Assembly (NCBI GenBank): GCA_030068145.1
Contig: JAPJBO010000178.1
Span: 1 to 64,000 of the forward strand
Direction of reading: 5' to 3'
DNA: 64,000 bases
Source: Diplonema papillatum
Taxonomy: Eukaryota > Euglenozoa > Diplonemea > Diplonemida > Diplonemidae
The position numbers and the translations under genes were made by a program. Position 1 is the first letter of the stretch. Every line of letters starts with the position of its first letter. Positions 1-11,164 of this stretch are shown here, in pieces. Below the pieces are notes generated by a model that saw only the letters and a list, made by a program, of their open reading frames with translations, made no database searches and was not told where the DNA came from.

Positions 1-2040
1 CCAAAGACAGGCACTAGAATAACAACAAACACCCAAAGATCAGCGCCAAATCGCTTCATCACGTCCACAGGACGGAGCCAGAATAACAGCAAATGGCCAA
101 TGAGCGGCGGTAGAACGACTACGAATGCCCAGAAAGCGGCGGCGGAATGACAGCAGGCGGATAACAGATCGGCGCTCGAGCGACTGCTAATGACAAAAAA
201 ACGGCGGTTTAATGACGTCCAATGCCCGAAGATCGGCGCCAAAAAGACAACAAACGGCCCTCGACCGACTGCAAATTACCAAAGACAGGCGCTAGAATAA
301 CAGCAATCGCCCAAAGATCAGCGCCAAAACGCTTCATCACGCCCATAGGACGGAGCCAGAATAACAGCAAATGGCCAATGACTACGAATGCCCAGAAAGC
401 GGCGGCGGAATGACAGCCAACGGCCACAGATCGGCGCTCGAGCGACTGCTAATGACAAAAAAACGGCGATTTAATGACATCCAATGCCCAAAGATCGGCG
501 CCAGGGAGACAACAAACGGCCCTCGACCGACTGCAAATTACCACAGACAGGCGCTAGAATAACAACAAACGCCCAAGGATCAGCGCCAAAACGCTTCATC
601 ACGTCCAAAGGACGGAGCCAGAATAACAGCAAATGGCCAATGAGCGGCGGTAGAACGACTACGAGTGCCAATAAAGCGGCGACGGAATGACAGCACGCTG
701 ATATCAGAACGGCGTTTGAATGACCACGAATGCCTGAGAAGTGGCACCAGATTGACAGCCAACGGTCACACATCGGCGCTCGAGCGACTGTAAATGGCAA
801 AGTAACGGTGTTTGAATGACATCAAACGCCCATACATCGGCGCCAGCGACACAGCAAACGGCCCTCGACTGCAAATAACCAGAGACCGGCGCTAGAATAA
901 CAACAACTACCAAGGATCGGCGCCAGAACACTTCATCATGCGCAAAGGGCGGTGTCAGGACAACAGCAAATGGCCAAGGAGTAGCGGTAGAACGACGACG
1001 AATGTCCAGAGAGCGGCGGACAAAGAAAACAGTGTTCGAATAACAACAAACGCCCAAAGATCGGCAGCAAACGCCGAAACCTCGATGGAAGCTACAACAA
1101 CAACAACGGCTCAATGACCGGCGCCAAAACGCTTCATCATGTCCAAAGGACGAAGCCAGAATAACAGCAAATGGGAAAGGAGCTGCGGTAGAACGACTAC
1201 GAATGCCCAGAGAGCGGTGGCAGATGACAGCGATCGCTGATAATAGAATGCCGATTGGATGACCACGAATGCCTAAGAAGTGGCACCAGATTGACAGCGA
1301 ACGGCCACAGATCGGCGTTCGATAGACTGACCAAAGAACGGTGTTTGAATGACATCAAACGCCTGTAAGCAAAATCCTAAAAACGCTTGATGCACGGTAG
1401 ATGGCCCGATAACAGCACCAGCATGACAATATATAGCGACGCTAGAATGAGCACAATGCGACCAATGAGCGGCGCTAGAATGACTACCAAAGTTCAAATA
1501 ACGGCGCTAGACTGGCTGCCAACGGTCGAAGAATAATGCTAGAACTAGAACAACCGTCGCTGGCCAAAGAATGGAATTGGAATGACTACCAATTCTCTTC
1601 AACAGCGGCGGCAGACTGACAGTGAATGGCCAAAGGGCGGTGCTCTCGTGGCCAATGAACGGCGCTTGAAGGACAGCAAATGGCCACAGAACGGCGTCAG
1701 CATGACTGCCAATGGGCAGAGAGCAGCGATAGAACGACTGCAATGGGCAGAGAGCAGCGATAGAACGACTGCAAATGACCGGAGACAGTGCCAAGAATAC
1801 CAGCCAATGACCAACGAGCGGCGCCAGCGATCGCCCAAAGGATGAAAGCAAATGACCAACGCGCGGCGCAGGGACGACTACCAATGTTCAAAGAACGGAG
1901 CTAGACTGAGTGCCAATGGTCAAAGAATGGCGCAGAACGACTGCAAATGGCCAGAGAACGGCGCAAGAAAGACTACAAGAGCGGCGCTGAATTACTGCAA
2001 ATGTTCATAGATTGGTTGCCAACGAATGAACAGTTTCGTT
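1..2040. repeat. Degenerate ~32-bp satellite, block 1
   Basis: The stretch is built from imperfect copies of a roughly 32-bp unit of the form GAAYGACTGCAAATGGCC followed by AAAGAGCGGCGCYA. Unit lengths vary between about 29 and 34 bp. The unit is not a multiple of three, so the translated pattern rotates through frames, and the many short open frames on both strands are accidental. The block runs off the left edge of the window. The same satellite returns at 5940-7500 and 15066-16250. No gene is visible here. Confidence 0.85.
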
Positions 2041-3780
2041 TGCCCAAACAGGAAGTCAGAAAACAAAGCTGTCGAAGATTTGTGCTTGATCATCAGTCAA
2101 AGACAGGTCTTCGGTGACAGAATACAATTGGAGAAACAACAACAATGTGTCAGGAACAGGCAATTATCCATCTCCTGGGTGGGGGCTTGCAATTTTTTGT
2201 GATCTCACAGGAAGACATTTTGTGTGTGTCTCTTGATTGGATGCATCGGTCAAGAATTCATCCAAAGAAAATGAATATCTTTCTTAGAACCTCTTCAACG
2301 GCACGCAGCTTCACGTACCTTGCTAAAGAAACACGATAGGCGACCTTCCCCCGACTTCAGAAATGGGGGCTCGTCCTCCGACTTTCCGACTCTCGAAATC
2401 CCTTTCGTATTCTGAGCTTCTGTTACAGTTTATTTCGATGCATCGGTCAAAGGCTCACTAAAATGAGTACCCACAGCTTTTTCAGAACCTCTTCAAGTAA
2501 CCGCAAATTCGCATACCTTGATTCTTTCCGCACAAGACGGCCACATCCACCAATTGAGAACCCCAGGCCCTCTGAAGCCCCGTTTCCTGCACTTATGAAA
2601 AGGCAGTAGGAGACCTGATGTCGAAATGGGGGACTTGTTCTCCCGAAGTTCGGACCCTCGTAACACTGTCGTTCGTCTCAGCTTCGGGTTCCTGTCAGGT
2701 TTCTTTGAATGCATCGGTCAAAATCTTACCAAAATGAGTACCGTACATCTCCCAGAACCTCTACAATGACTCGTAAATTAACATACCTTGATTGCTTCCC
2801 TGCGAAATCCTAAAGACGTCGTCGGACACCATCTTGTGCAATTTTCTTGTTCGTTACTTCTTGGTTGGTTCTTCTTCCTCCTGTTCGGTGTTCTTTTTTT
2901 TTTTTTTTTTTTTTTAACAAAGACTGCCTTTTTTTTTTCAACTGGGAGCATCGTACGGGAAACAAATGGGGCTAGGGGTGTGTTGGGCTAGTTCCTTTTC
3001 AATTTTCTCGTGGGATACGAGAAGAACCCTCTTCCTCCGCGTCCACCCGCGGGGAAGATCTTACACCCGAAGAGAAGTTCCTTCACCAAGCGGCCATGTC
3101 ATTTTGCGAATCGGCGCTTGGAGTGAAGGAAAGTCTCTTGGGAGCAAGTCTCCTGGGAATAAAAATGCACCGCCGTACTGTTTCCAGACGTGTACCTGGT
3201 GCCTGGCCGGTGTTCCCCGTGTTTCGAATTCTTTTTAACACAAACAGCAAATGGCACAACCACATCACTGACAGGCGCGGTTTTTTTGACCGCACCGGTT
3301 CACATTGAACCGGCGCCTGCCACACGGCACTGGGGAACCCCTTCTTTTCACTTTCTGGGGGTTCGGCTGGGAGCCTGGAAAGGCCGCCGCTTCGCCAATA
3401 GGGTCCCCTACAGAAATCCGCGAAATAGCCTATAACAGTCCAGGTGTCAGGATTGGTCGGGTTTGCAGCACAGGTTTGTAATGTTTTTGTGCACCGCACC
3501 AACGACTCTCAAACTTACTTAAAGGTACTGCTTTGAAGAATCCAGGGGCAGTCCAAGTGCCCCCCGATTTGGGAATCAAAAAATTAAAGGAAGAATTTGA
3601 CATACTGTACTCACACTCTTGTGGCTTCCCCCTTTTGTGCATCGCTTCATCGATATATTGCTTCATCGATTCATTGCTTCATCTATTGCTTTGTGTTTCT
3701 TTGTTGACTTCTTGTGCAGCAAGCTGGACCCTAAGTGCAATGCAAACAACACACCTTTCGTTCTGCCACTGTTTGTTGTA
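2041..3780. other. Non-coding region with dispersed ~115-bp units and a poly-T tract
   Basis: No convincing gene is seen. Three diverged copies of the dispersed unit (GATGCATCGGTCAAA, then AGAACCTCTTCAA, then GCATACCTTG) lie at about 2245-2340, 2430-2522 and 2700-2795. A run of about 22 T begins near 2892, and a 16-base motif CTGGGAGCATCGTACG at about 2942 recurs at 58576 inside an intron of the HECT gene. Confidence 0.6.
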
Positions 3781-3781
3781 G

Positions 3782-4076
3782 GTGCTGTTGATGCTGTTGA
3801 TGCTGTTGATGCTGTTGATGCTGTTGATGCTGTTGCTGCTGTTGCTGCTGTTGCTGCTGTTGCTGCTGTTGCTGCTGTTGCTGCTGTTGGTGCTGTTGCT
3901 GCTGTTGGTGCTGTTGGTGCTGTTGGTGCTGTTGATGCTGTTGATGCTGTTGATGCTGTTGGTGCTGTTGCTGCTGTTGCTGCTGTTGCTGCTGTTGCTG
4001 CTGTTGCTGCTGTTGGTGCTGTTGGTGCTGTTGGTGCTGTTGGTGCTGTTGGTGCTGTTGGTGCTGTTGGTGCTTG
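3782..4076. repeat. GTTG(A/C/G)TGCT microsatellite
   Basis: A nearly pure array of triplet and nonamer units (GTTGATGCT, GTTGCTGCT, GTTGGTGCT). All three plus frames and the minus CAG/CAC/CAA frame are open, which gives a Gln/His-rich minus-strand ORF (3731-4132) and Val/Ala/Asp or Leu-rich plus ORFs. Openness in every frame is what such an array gives by itself, and no flanking coding signal is seen. A polyglutamine exon cannot be excluded. Confidence 0.9.
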
Positions 4077-4099
4077 GGCAATGGTATGTGTTTGTTTCT

Positions 4100-5930
4100 G
4101 CTTCCTGACTCCTGCTGACGCTCCCCCCTCATCTTCTGCTTCTCTATCTGCTGCCCCTGCTGCTGCCAGCTGTTACCCTGGCTGCCCCTCCTAGCTGATG
4201 CTCATCTTGCTTATTCCCCTGTTGATGCAGCTGCTGCTGCTCCTCTATCTGCTGCCCCTCTAGCTGTTGCTCCTCCAGCTGCACTCATCTTGCTTCGTCC
4301 CTCTTTGCGGCTCCTCTAGCTGCTGCTCCTCTAGCTGCTCCTGTCTTGCCTCCAGTGGTTGCTCATCTTGCTTCCTTCTTGCTGCTGCTCCTCGAGCTGC
4401 TGCTCATCTTCCTTCTTCCCTCTTGCTGTAGCTCTTCCTCCTGCTTCTGCTCCTCTATCTGCCGCCCCTCTAGCTGTTCTATCCTCTAGCTGCTGCTCAT
4501 CTTGCTTCTTCTCTTGCTCAGCTCTTCCTCCTGCTTCTGCTCCTCTTTCTGTTGCCCCTCTAGCTGTTTTATCCTAGCTGCTGCTCCTCTAGCTGCTACT
4601 CATCTTGCTTCTTCCCTCTTTGCTGCTCCTCGAGCTGCTGCTCATCTTGCTCCTGCTCATCTTCCTTCTTCCCTCTTGCTGTAGCTCTTCCTCCTGCTTC
4701 TGCTCCTCTATCTGCTGCCCCTCTAGCTGTTCTATCCTAGCTGCTGCTCCTCTAGCTGCTACTCATCTTGCTTCTTCCCTCTTTGCTGCTCCTCGAGCTG
4801 CTGCTCATCTTGCTCCTGCTCATCTTCCTTCTTCCCTCTTGCTGTAGCTCTTCCTCCTGCTTCTGCTCCTCTATCTGCTGCCCCTCTAGCTGTTCTATCC
4901 TCTAGCTGCTGCTCATCTTGCTTCTTTCTCTCTTGCTGCAGCTCTTCCTCCTGCTTCTGCTCCTCTTTCTGTTGCCCCTCTAGCTGTTTTATCCTAGCTG
5001 CTGCTCCTCTAGCTGCTACTCATCTTGCTTCTTCCCTCTTTGCTGCTCCTCGAGCTGCTGCTCATCTTGCTCCTGCTCATCTTCCTTCTTCCCTCTTGCT
5101 GTAGCTCTTCCTCCTGCTTCTGCTCCTCTATCTGCTGCCCCTCTAGCTGTTCTATCCTCTAGCTGCTGCTCATCTTGCTTCTTTCTCTCTTGCTGCAGCT
5201 CTTCCTCCTGCTTCTGCTCCTCTTTCTGTTGCCCCTCTAGCTGTTTTATCCTAGCTGCTGCTCCTCTAGCTGCTACTCATCTTGCTTCTTCCCTCTTTGC
5301 TGCTCCTCGAGCTGCTGCTCATCTTGCTCCTGCTCATCTTCCTTCCCCTCTTGCTGCAGCTCTTCCTCCTGCTTCTGCTCCTCTATCTGCTGCCCCTCTA
5401 GCTGTTCTATCCTCTAGCTGCTGCTCATCTTGCTTCTTTCCTCTTGCTGCTGCTCCTCGAGCTGCTGCTCCTCGAGCTGCTGCTCATCTTGTTCCTGCTC
5501 ATCTTCCTTCTTCCCCTTTTCCTGTAGCTTTTCCTCTGCTTCTGCTGCTCCATCTGCTGCTCCTCTCTTGCCTCTAGCTGCTGCTCATCTTGCTTCTTTC
5601 CTCTTGCTGCTGCTCCTCGAGCTGCTGCTCATCTTGCTCCGGCTCGTCTTCCTTCTTCCCTCTTGCTGTAGCTCTTCCTCCTGCTTCTGCTCCTCTACCT
5701 GCTGCCCTTCTAGCAGTTCTATCATCTAGCTGCTGCTCCTCTTGCTTCTTCCACTTGCTGCTCCTCCTCTATCTACTGCCCCTCTAGCTGCTGCCCATCT
5801 TGCTGCAGCTCTTCCTCCTGATTCTGCTCCTCTATCTGCTGCCCCTCTAGCTGTTTTATCTTCTAGCTGCTGCTCCTCCTGTCTGCTGCTCATCACGCTA
5901 CAGCTCGATAGCAAGACCTCAAATTCCCCA
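4100..5930. repeat. CT/GCTG-rich higher-order tandem repeat, copy 1
   Basis: Pyrimidine-rich DNA made of short blocks such as AGCTGCTGCTCATCTTGCTT, TCTTCCTCCTGCTTCTGCTC and TGCCCCTCTAGCTGTT. They are arranged in larger periods: the block starting near 4609 returns near 4769, 5027 and 5285, so periods of about 160 and 258 bp are present. No frame stays open through the array. Related sequence follows the retrotransposon fragment at 14393-15065. Confidence 0.8.
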
Positions 5931-8253
5931 AGAGTCGCGTCTGAATGATAAAGAGCGGCACAAGAACGACTGCAAATTGGCCGATAATCAAACAGCGGCA
6001 CGAGAACGACTGCAACTGTGGGCGGCAATGACAGATGACAGATGAACGGAGCTAGACCACAAATGTCCAAAGAGCCATGCCTGAATGACAGCAAACGGCC
6101 AAAGTGCGGTACGAGAACGACTGCAAATGTCCATAACACCTGTCTTTTTTTCCTTCAAGGACAGCAGATGACCGCAGAACGGTGCCAGAATGACAGCCAA
6201 TGTCCAAGGAGCGGCGCCAGAACGACTGCAGATCGCCAGGGATTGCCCCAAGAATGACAGCCATTGACCAATGAACAGCGTTAGAATTACACAAATGCCC
6301 ATGAGCCACGCCTGAATGACAGTGAACGGGCAAAAGAGCGGCGCTAGAACGACTGCAATGGCCAAACTACGGAACGAGAACGACTGCAACTGGCCGGAGA
6401 TCGCCCAGGAAGGACAGCCAATGACCAAAGAGCGGCACCAGAATGACAGTGAACGGCCATAGAGCGGTACCAGAACGACTGTGCCAGAATGCCAGCCAAT
6501 GGCCAAGGAATGCGCCAGAACGACTGCAGATTGCCAGAGATCGCCCCCAGAATGACAGCCAATGACCCGCAAGCGGCACTAGAATGACTGCCTATGACCA
6601 ACGAACGGCGCTAAAATGACCACAAATGCCCATGAGCCACACCTGAATGACGGACCAAGAGCGGCGCTGAAACGACTGCAATGGCCAAACTGCGGAACGA
6701 GAACGACTACAACTGGCCGGAGATCGCCCAGGAAGGACAGCCAATGACCAACGAGCGGTACCAGAATGACAGTGAACGGCCATAGAGCGGTACCAGAACG
6801 ACTGTGCCAGAATGCCAGCAAATGGCCAAGGAGCGGCGCCAGAACGACTCCCAATGACCAAAGAATGCCGCCAGAACGACTACAAATGCCCATAGAGCCT
6901 GAATGACGGCGGTCGGCCAAAGAGCGGCGCTAGAACGACTGCAAATGTCCAAAGAACGGCGCTTGAACGACTGCAAATTGCCCAAGAGCAGCGCCAGCAT
7001 GACTGAAAATGGCCAAACTGCGGCGCGAGAACGACTGCAACAGGCTGGAGACCGCCCAGGAATGACAGCCAATGACCAAAGAGCGGCACCAGAATGACAG
7101 TGAACAGCCACAGAGTGGTACGAGAACGACTGCAAATGTCTAAATCACCTTGCTTGAGGGACGGCAAATGACCGCAGAACGGTGCCAGACTGACAGCCAA
7201 TGACCAGCAAGCGGCACCAGAATGACTGCCAACGACCAAAGAACAGAGCTAGAATGACCACAAATGCCCAAAGAGCCGCGCCTGAATGACAGCGAACCGC
7301 CAAAGAGCGGTACTAGAGCGACTGCAAATGTCCAAAGCACCTTTGTTTGAAGGACGGCAAATGACTGCAGAACGGTGCCAGATTGACAGCCAATGGCCAA
7401 GGATTGGCACCAGAACGACTGCCAATCGCCAGAGATCGTTCCAACAATGACAGCCAATGAATGACCAGCAAGCGGCACCAGAATTAACGAACAGCGTGAC
7501 ACGTGAATGGTATCGTTTGGCTGAACAGGAAACTGTCCAAACCTGTCAAAGAATCCTGATCAATCATCAGGCAAAGACAGTTGGATAAACAACAAAGACT
7601 GCCTGCGTCGGCCGCGCTTGCAGCGCGTTTCCGAGGAACACCACGAGGAGGTGCAGGTCAGATTTTTGTCCCTCATGTCAAAAACAAGCAATGAGCCATC
7701 GTCTGGACTTCGAAGCGGAGGATGATGAGGAATATCCTTTGTGTGACTCTTGATCCCTTTGAAGAGTTTCCTGCAGTTCACAGGGCCACCTTGCCAAAGG
7801 AGCTCTCAACAATGCGATGAGTGCCCCTGATGTCGAAATGGGGAAGAAGTTCCGATCTTCGAAAGAACGTCGTTCGTCTGTACTTCGAATTCCTGTGAGG
7901 GTTTCTTCAGATGCATCGGTCAAAACCATCATCAAATTGAGCACGCACACCGCTCTCTGCACTTGTTCACTTAATCGCAAAAAAAATGGCATACTTCATT
8001 GTTTCCGGTGGGCGCCAAAACAACTGGCATTGAACCTCGTCACCCTGCCATCTTTTATTTTGGTGTCATGTTCTTCCGGTTGCTTTTATTACCTTTTTTG
8101 TCGTTTCAATTTGAATGGTTTCAACTTCTTCTTGCTCGAGTCGGGCCTCCCATAGATGAGAGGCCCCCTTTCCTGGACAAGACGGCCGCCTTCTTTCAAA
8201 GGTTCGGGATTCACGAGGGGGCCCGCTAGGGCCACCGAGTGCGGGTTTGCGGG
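5525..8253. repeat. Segmental duplication, copy A
   Basis: This segment matches 14650-17004 in the same orientation. It covers CT-rich repeat, satellite block 2 and the unique-looking stretch 7500-8253. Copy A has about 385 bp of satellite (near 5970-6400) that copy B lacks. Over 7560-8230 I count roughly seven substitutions plus a small deletion, so identity there is about 99%. Both copies end at the same point (TGCGGGTTTGCGGG), after which the sequences diverge abruptly. Confidence 0.85.
5940..7500. repeat. Degenerate ~32-bp satellite, block 2
   Basis: Same satellite as at 1-2040, with units of the type GAACGACTGCAAATG followed by CCAAAGAGCGGCGCCA. It lies inside copy A of the segmental duplication. 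Open frames on the minus strand are by-products of a period that is not divisible by three. Confidence 0.85.
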
Positions 8254-9400
8254 AGCTCCGAATTCCTGTGAGGGTTTCTTTGGATGAATCGGTCAAAAAC
8301 TCGAGAAAACGGGTACCCATAGCTCTCCCAGAACCTCTTCAATGACTCACAAGTGGGCATACCTTGGTTCGTTTCGCGCGAAACCTCAAAGACCAGCTTT
8401 TCGGATCACCAAATTCGTCCGACATTGTCGCCTTTCATTGTGAACTTGTTCTTTGGTACTATTTCTTCCAGTTTTTGTTGCGTTTTTCGCTCTCTTTCGA
8501 GTCGGCCTCTTCACAAAGCCGTATCTAGAAGGAAGGCTACAAACACTGAGAATCGATCCAATCCACGAGGGGGCCCGCAGGGCCACCGAGTGCGGGTTTG
8601 CGGGTTTTGCGGGTTTTCCGGGTTTGCGGTCCGAAATGCAAGAAAACGGGTACCCATAGCTCTCTCACAACCTCTTCAATGACACGCAAATTCGCATACC
8701 CTGATTGTTTCCACACGAGACCCGCAGAACCACTCATCGAGAACCCCTGGGCCTCCGGAGGCCAGTCTTCTTCACTTCCTGGTCTTTAGGGGCAATCTTG
8801 TTCAAGGAACGGCAAAAACGGCAATGTGCGACCTTCTCCTGATGTCGAATTCGGGGGGGCTTGTTCCCCGAAGTTCCGACCCTCGAAAGAACGTCGTTTG
8901 TCTCAGCTTTGAATTCCTGTGAGGCCTTCTTTGGATGGATCAGTCAAAGATCCAAGAAAATGAGTACCCATAGGCCTGTCAGAACCTCTTGAATGACTTG
9001 CAAATTCGCATGCTTTGAAGGTTTCCGCAAGACGAACTTTTCCAATCAACCAAACACACGGTCATTGTTGACCAACCAATTCGGGAAACAATATCAAAGA
9101 CTGCCTGCGTCGGCCGCGCGTTGAGCACGTTTCCGAGGGACACCACGAGGAGGTGCAGGTCAGATTCTTGTCCCTCATGTAAAGAAACGCACGATAAGAG
9201 ACCTTCTCCCTTTCAAAAGGGGGGGCTTGTACTTGCGAAGTTCCGACCGGCGAAAGAACACTGTTCACATGAGCTCCGAATTCCTGTGAGGGTTTCTTTG
9301 GATGAATCGGTCAAAAACTCGAGAAAACGGGTACCCATAGCTCTCCCAGAACCTCTTCAATGACTCACAAGTGGGCATACCTTGCTTCGTTTTGCGCGAA
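7880..9400. repeat. Cluster of dispersed ~115-bp units
   Basis: Five copies lie at about 7880-7995, 8255-8370, 8640-8705 (partial), 8890-9025 and 9255-9385. Each contains CTGTGAGGGTTTCTTTGGAT or a partial form, then CGGTCAAA, CAGAACCTCTTCAATGACTC and GCATACCTTG. The pair at 8240-8590 and 9270-9610 is a longer direct repeat of about 340 bp with a 1.02-kb offset. A second shared block (AAAGACTGCCTGCGTCGGCC onward) occurs at 7588, 9095 and 16348. No coding function is visible. Confidence 0.7.
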
Positions 9401-9738
9401 ACCTCAAAGACCAGCTTTTCGGATCACCAAATTCGTCCGACATCCTCGCCATTCATCGTGAACTTGTTCTTTGGTACTATTTCCTGTTTTGTTGCGTTTT
9501 TCGCTCTCTTTCGAGTCGGCCTCACAAAGAGGCCGTATCTAGAAGGAAGGCTACAAACACTGAGAATCAATCCAATCCACGAGGGGGCCCGCAGGGCAAC
9601 CGAGTGCGGGTTTGCGGCATCAAGATCTGTTCAGGTCAATGCCCCCTGGGCCACCCTTTTTCTTGTTTCCTGTCTTCAGCATGCATCATCCGCGCTTGAT
9701 CATCCACAACCTGCTTTTGCTTTCTCCTGATTCCGGGC

Positions 9739-9930
9739 ATACCTTCTCGGCCTTTTGGCTAAGATCAAGTGTAGTATCTGTTCTTATCAGCTTAATATCT
9801 GATACAGCACACTTGTGTGCTGAGATATTATGTGAATTTTTCACGGGGGTGGCGGGTAGCTCTGAGGCAACTCAGAGTCCGCCACACGTGTTGCCCTGGA
9901 GCTGCACTACATCCAGGAGTGGCACACCCA
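9739..9930 (+). ncRNA. U2 spliceosomal snRNA
   Basis: U2 is the snRNA that base-pairs with the intron branch site in the spliceosome. The first 65 bases are almost the textbook U2 5' domain: stem I and loop TTCTCGGCCTTTTGGC, the branch-recognition GTAGTA at 9771-9776, and stem IIa near 9781-9803. An Sm-like site AATTTTT is at 9835-9841. Stem-loop III (GTGGCGG paired with CCGCCAC, internal hairpin CTCTGAG-GCAA-CTCAGAG) and stem-loop IV (CCTGG to CCAGG at 9895-9917) follow. The 5' end reads ATACC where most U2s have ATCGC. Length near 190 nt fits. It looks intact and likely functional. The 3' end at about 9930 is inferred from the end of stem IV. No second copy is seen. Confidence 0.95.
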
Positions 9931-9971
9931 TCTTTTTTACCATCCCTTTCCTACCTCTATCCCACCCACCC

Positions 9972-10151
9972 ACCTCCTTCTCCTTCTCCTTCTCCTTCTC
10001 CTTCTCCTTCTCCTTCTCCTTCTCCTTCTCCTTCTCCTTCTCCTTCTCCTTCTCCTTCTCCTTCTCCTTCTCCTTCTCCTTCTCCTTCTCCTTCTCCTTC
10101 TCCTTCTCCTTCTCCTTCTCCTTCTCCTTCTCCTTCTCCTTCTCCTTCTCC
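9972..10151. repeat. (CTCCTT)n hexanucleotide microsatellite
   Basis: About 30 near-perfect CTCCTT units start some 40 bp after the U2 3' end. They produce Ser/Phe, Ser/Pro, Glu/Gly and poly-Arg frames that have no coding meaning. Confidence 0.95.
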
Positions 10152-10289
10152 GCAAACCCAGCCCTTCTTCGACCGATGAGTCGTCACTTTTACGCAGCAC
10201 ACATGGCATGGCATGGTGGCAGTATATTCTCCCGGTGGGGTTTCGTACTGGTTGTGGTATTCCGGTTTAAATCTAGTTTTGAATGAGCT

Positions 10290-11164
10290 GAGAGAATTGA
10301 TCTGAGAAGATGAAAGTTGCTGGATCCAATCCTGCACGAGGCACTTTTGACACCACGGGTATATCGCGCCGGCGGAGGCGTGGAATCGGTGGATGGGGTG
10401 CGGGGCGGATGCCGGCCTGGTCTGGGGCAGACGTCTGACGATGACGGGCCCACTTCGTGGGGGAAGGCGCGCCCGTCGCGGCCCGAGAGGACATCCTGTC
10501 GCTGACGGGGATCGAGACACACAGCCCCACAGCCCCACAGCCCAGATCCATTGAAGGAGGCGCCTTGGCAGCTACCGGGAAGCGAGAGCCCTCTCAGTCA
10601 CTGTGTCTGGGCCTGAGTCTGGCTGAGGGACGACCTTTCCCTCAACGAGGCAAGGGAAGCCGCGGCGCGCGAAGACGAGCCTTATGGCAGTGTGCGGCAT
10701 GGGCGTCCTGGGCAGGCCGAGAGCACTGCTGGGGAGGAGCAGCCGGGACAGCCTGGCCTGGTCTGGGACGTCGACGGGTTTCCGCGAACGATCTCGCCGC
10801 CGGTGCAGGTGGCGGCGTTTCTGTTTCTGTGGACGGGCGTCGAGGTGATCCGCGTGATTCCGAAGCGCGGCAAGCTCCTCGCGCCGCCCTGAACCACCGG
10901 CCTGGATTTTCCAGGTCGAGGGACGGGTCACCGTATCCAGCCAGGGAGAAGGACGAGACGCAGCGAAGTGGGTGCAGGCCAAGGCGAAGAGCGGACGGAC
11001 CCGGCCGAAGATGGAACAGAGCGCCATGGCATGAGCCAGCGGGGATATGCCATGACATATCCCCACTGGCTCATCGATGCTTTCGGTTGAAGAGCGAGGC
11101 GTCCTGTGCGCGAAGATGATGGCCACCCGATGGAAGCAGCAGCGAGGGAAGACGGCGAAGCGAT
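10290..11164 (+). other. GC-rich region upstream of the OTU ORF, with a 19-bp hairpin
   Basis: Several plus-strand frames are open for 60-220 codons (for example 10457-11119) but none contains a motif I recognise, and the composition (Arg, Gly, Pro, Ala) is typical of GC-rich non-coding DNA. A strong inverted repeat lies at 11031-11049 and 11056-11074: 19-base arms with one mismatch and a six-base loop. The region may belong to the same mobile element as the OTU ORF; that is inference. Confidence 0.4.

Noticed and set aside
3731-4132. Polyglutamine/histidine protein on the minus strand
   Set aside because: The frame is open only because of the microsatellite; every other frame is open too and the flanks have no coding signal.
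5988-7239. Minus-strand ORFs of 85-194 codons with repeated SFWRRSL/VLAPLFGH-type words
   Set aside because: They translate a satellite whose ~32-bp period is not divisible by three, so the pattern arises without selection.
9937-10209. Poly-Arg, Ser-Phe or Glu-Gly proteins
   Set aside because: Products of the (CTCCTT)n array in different frames.
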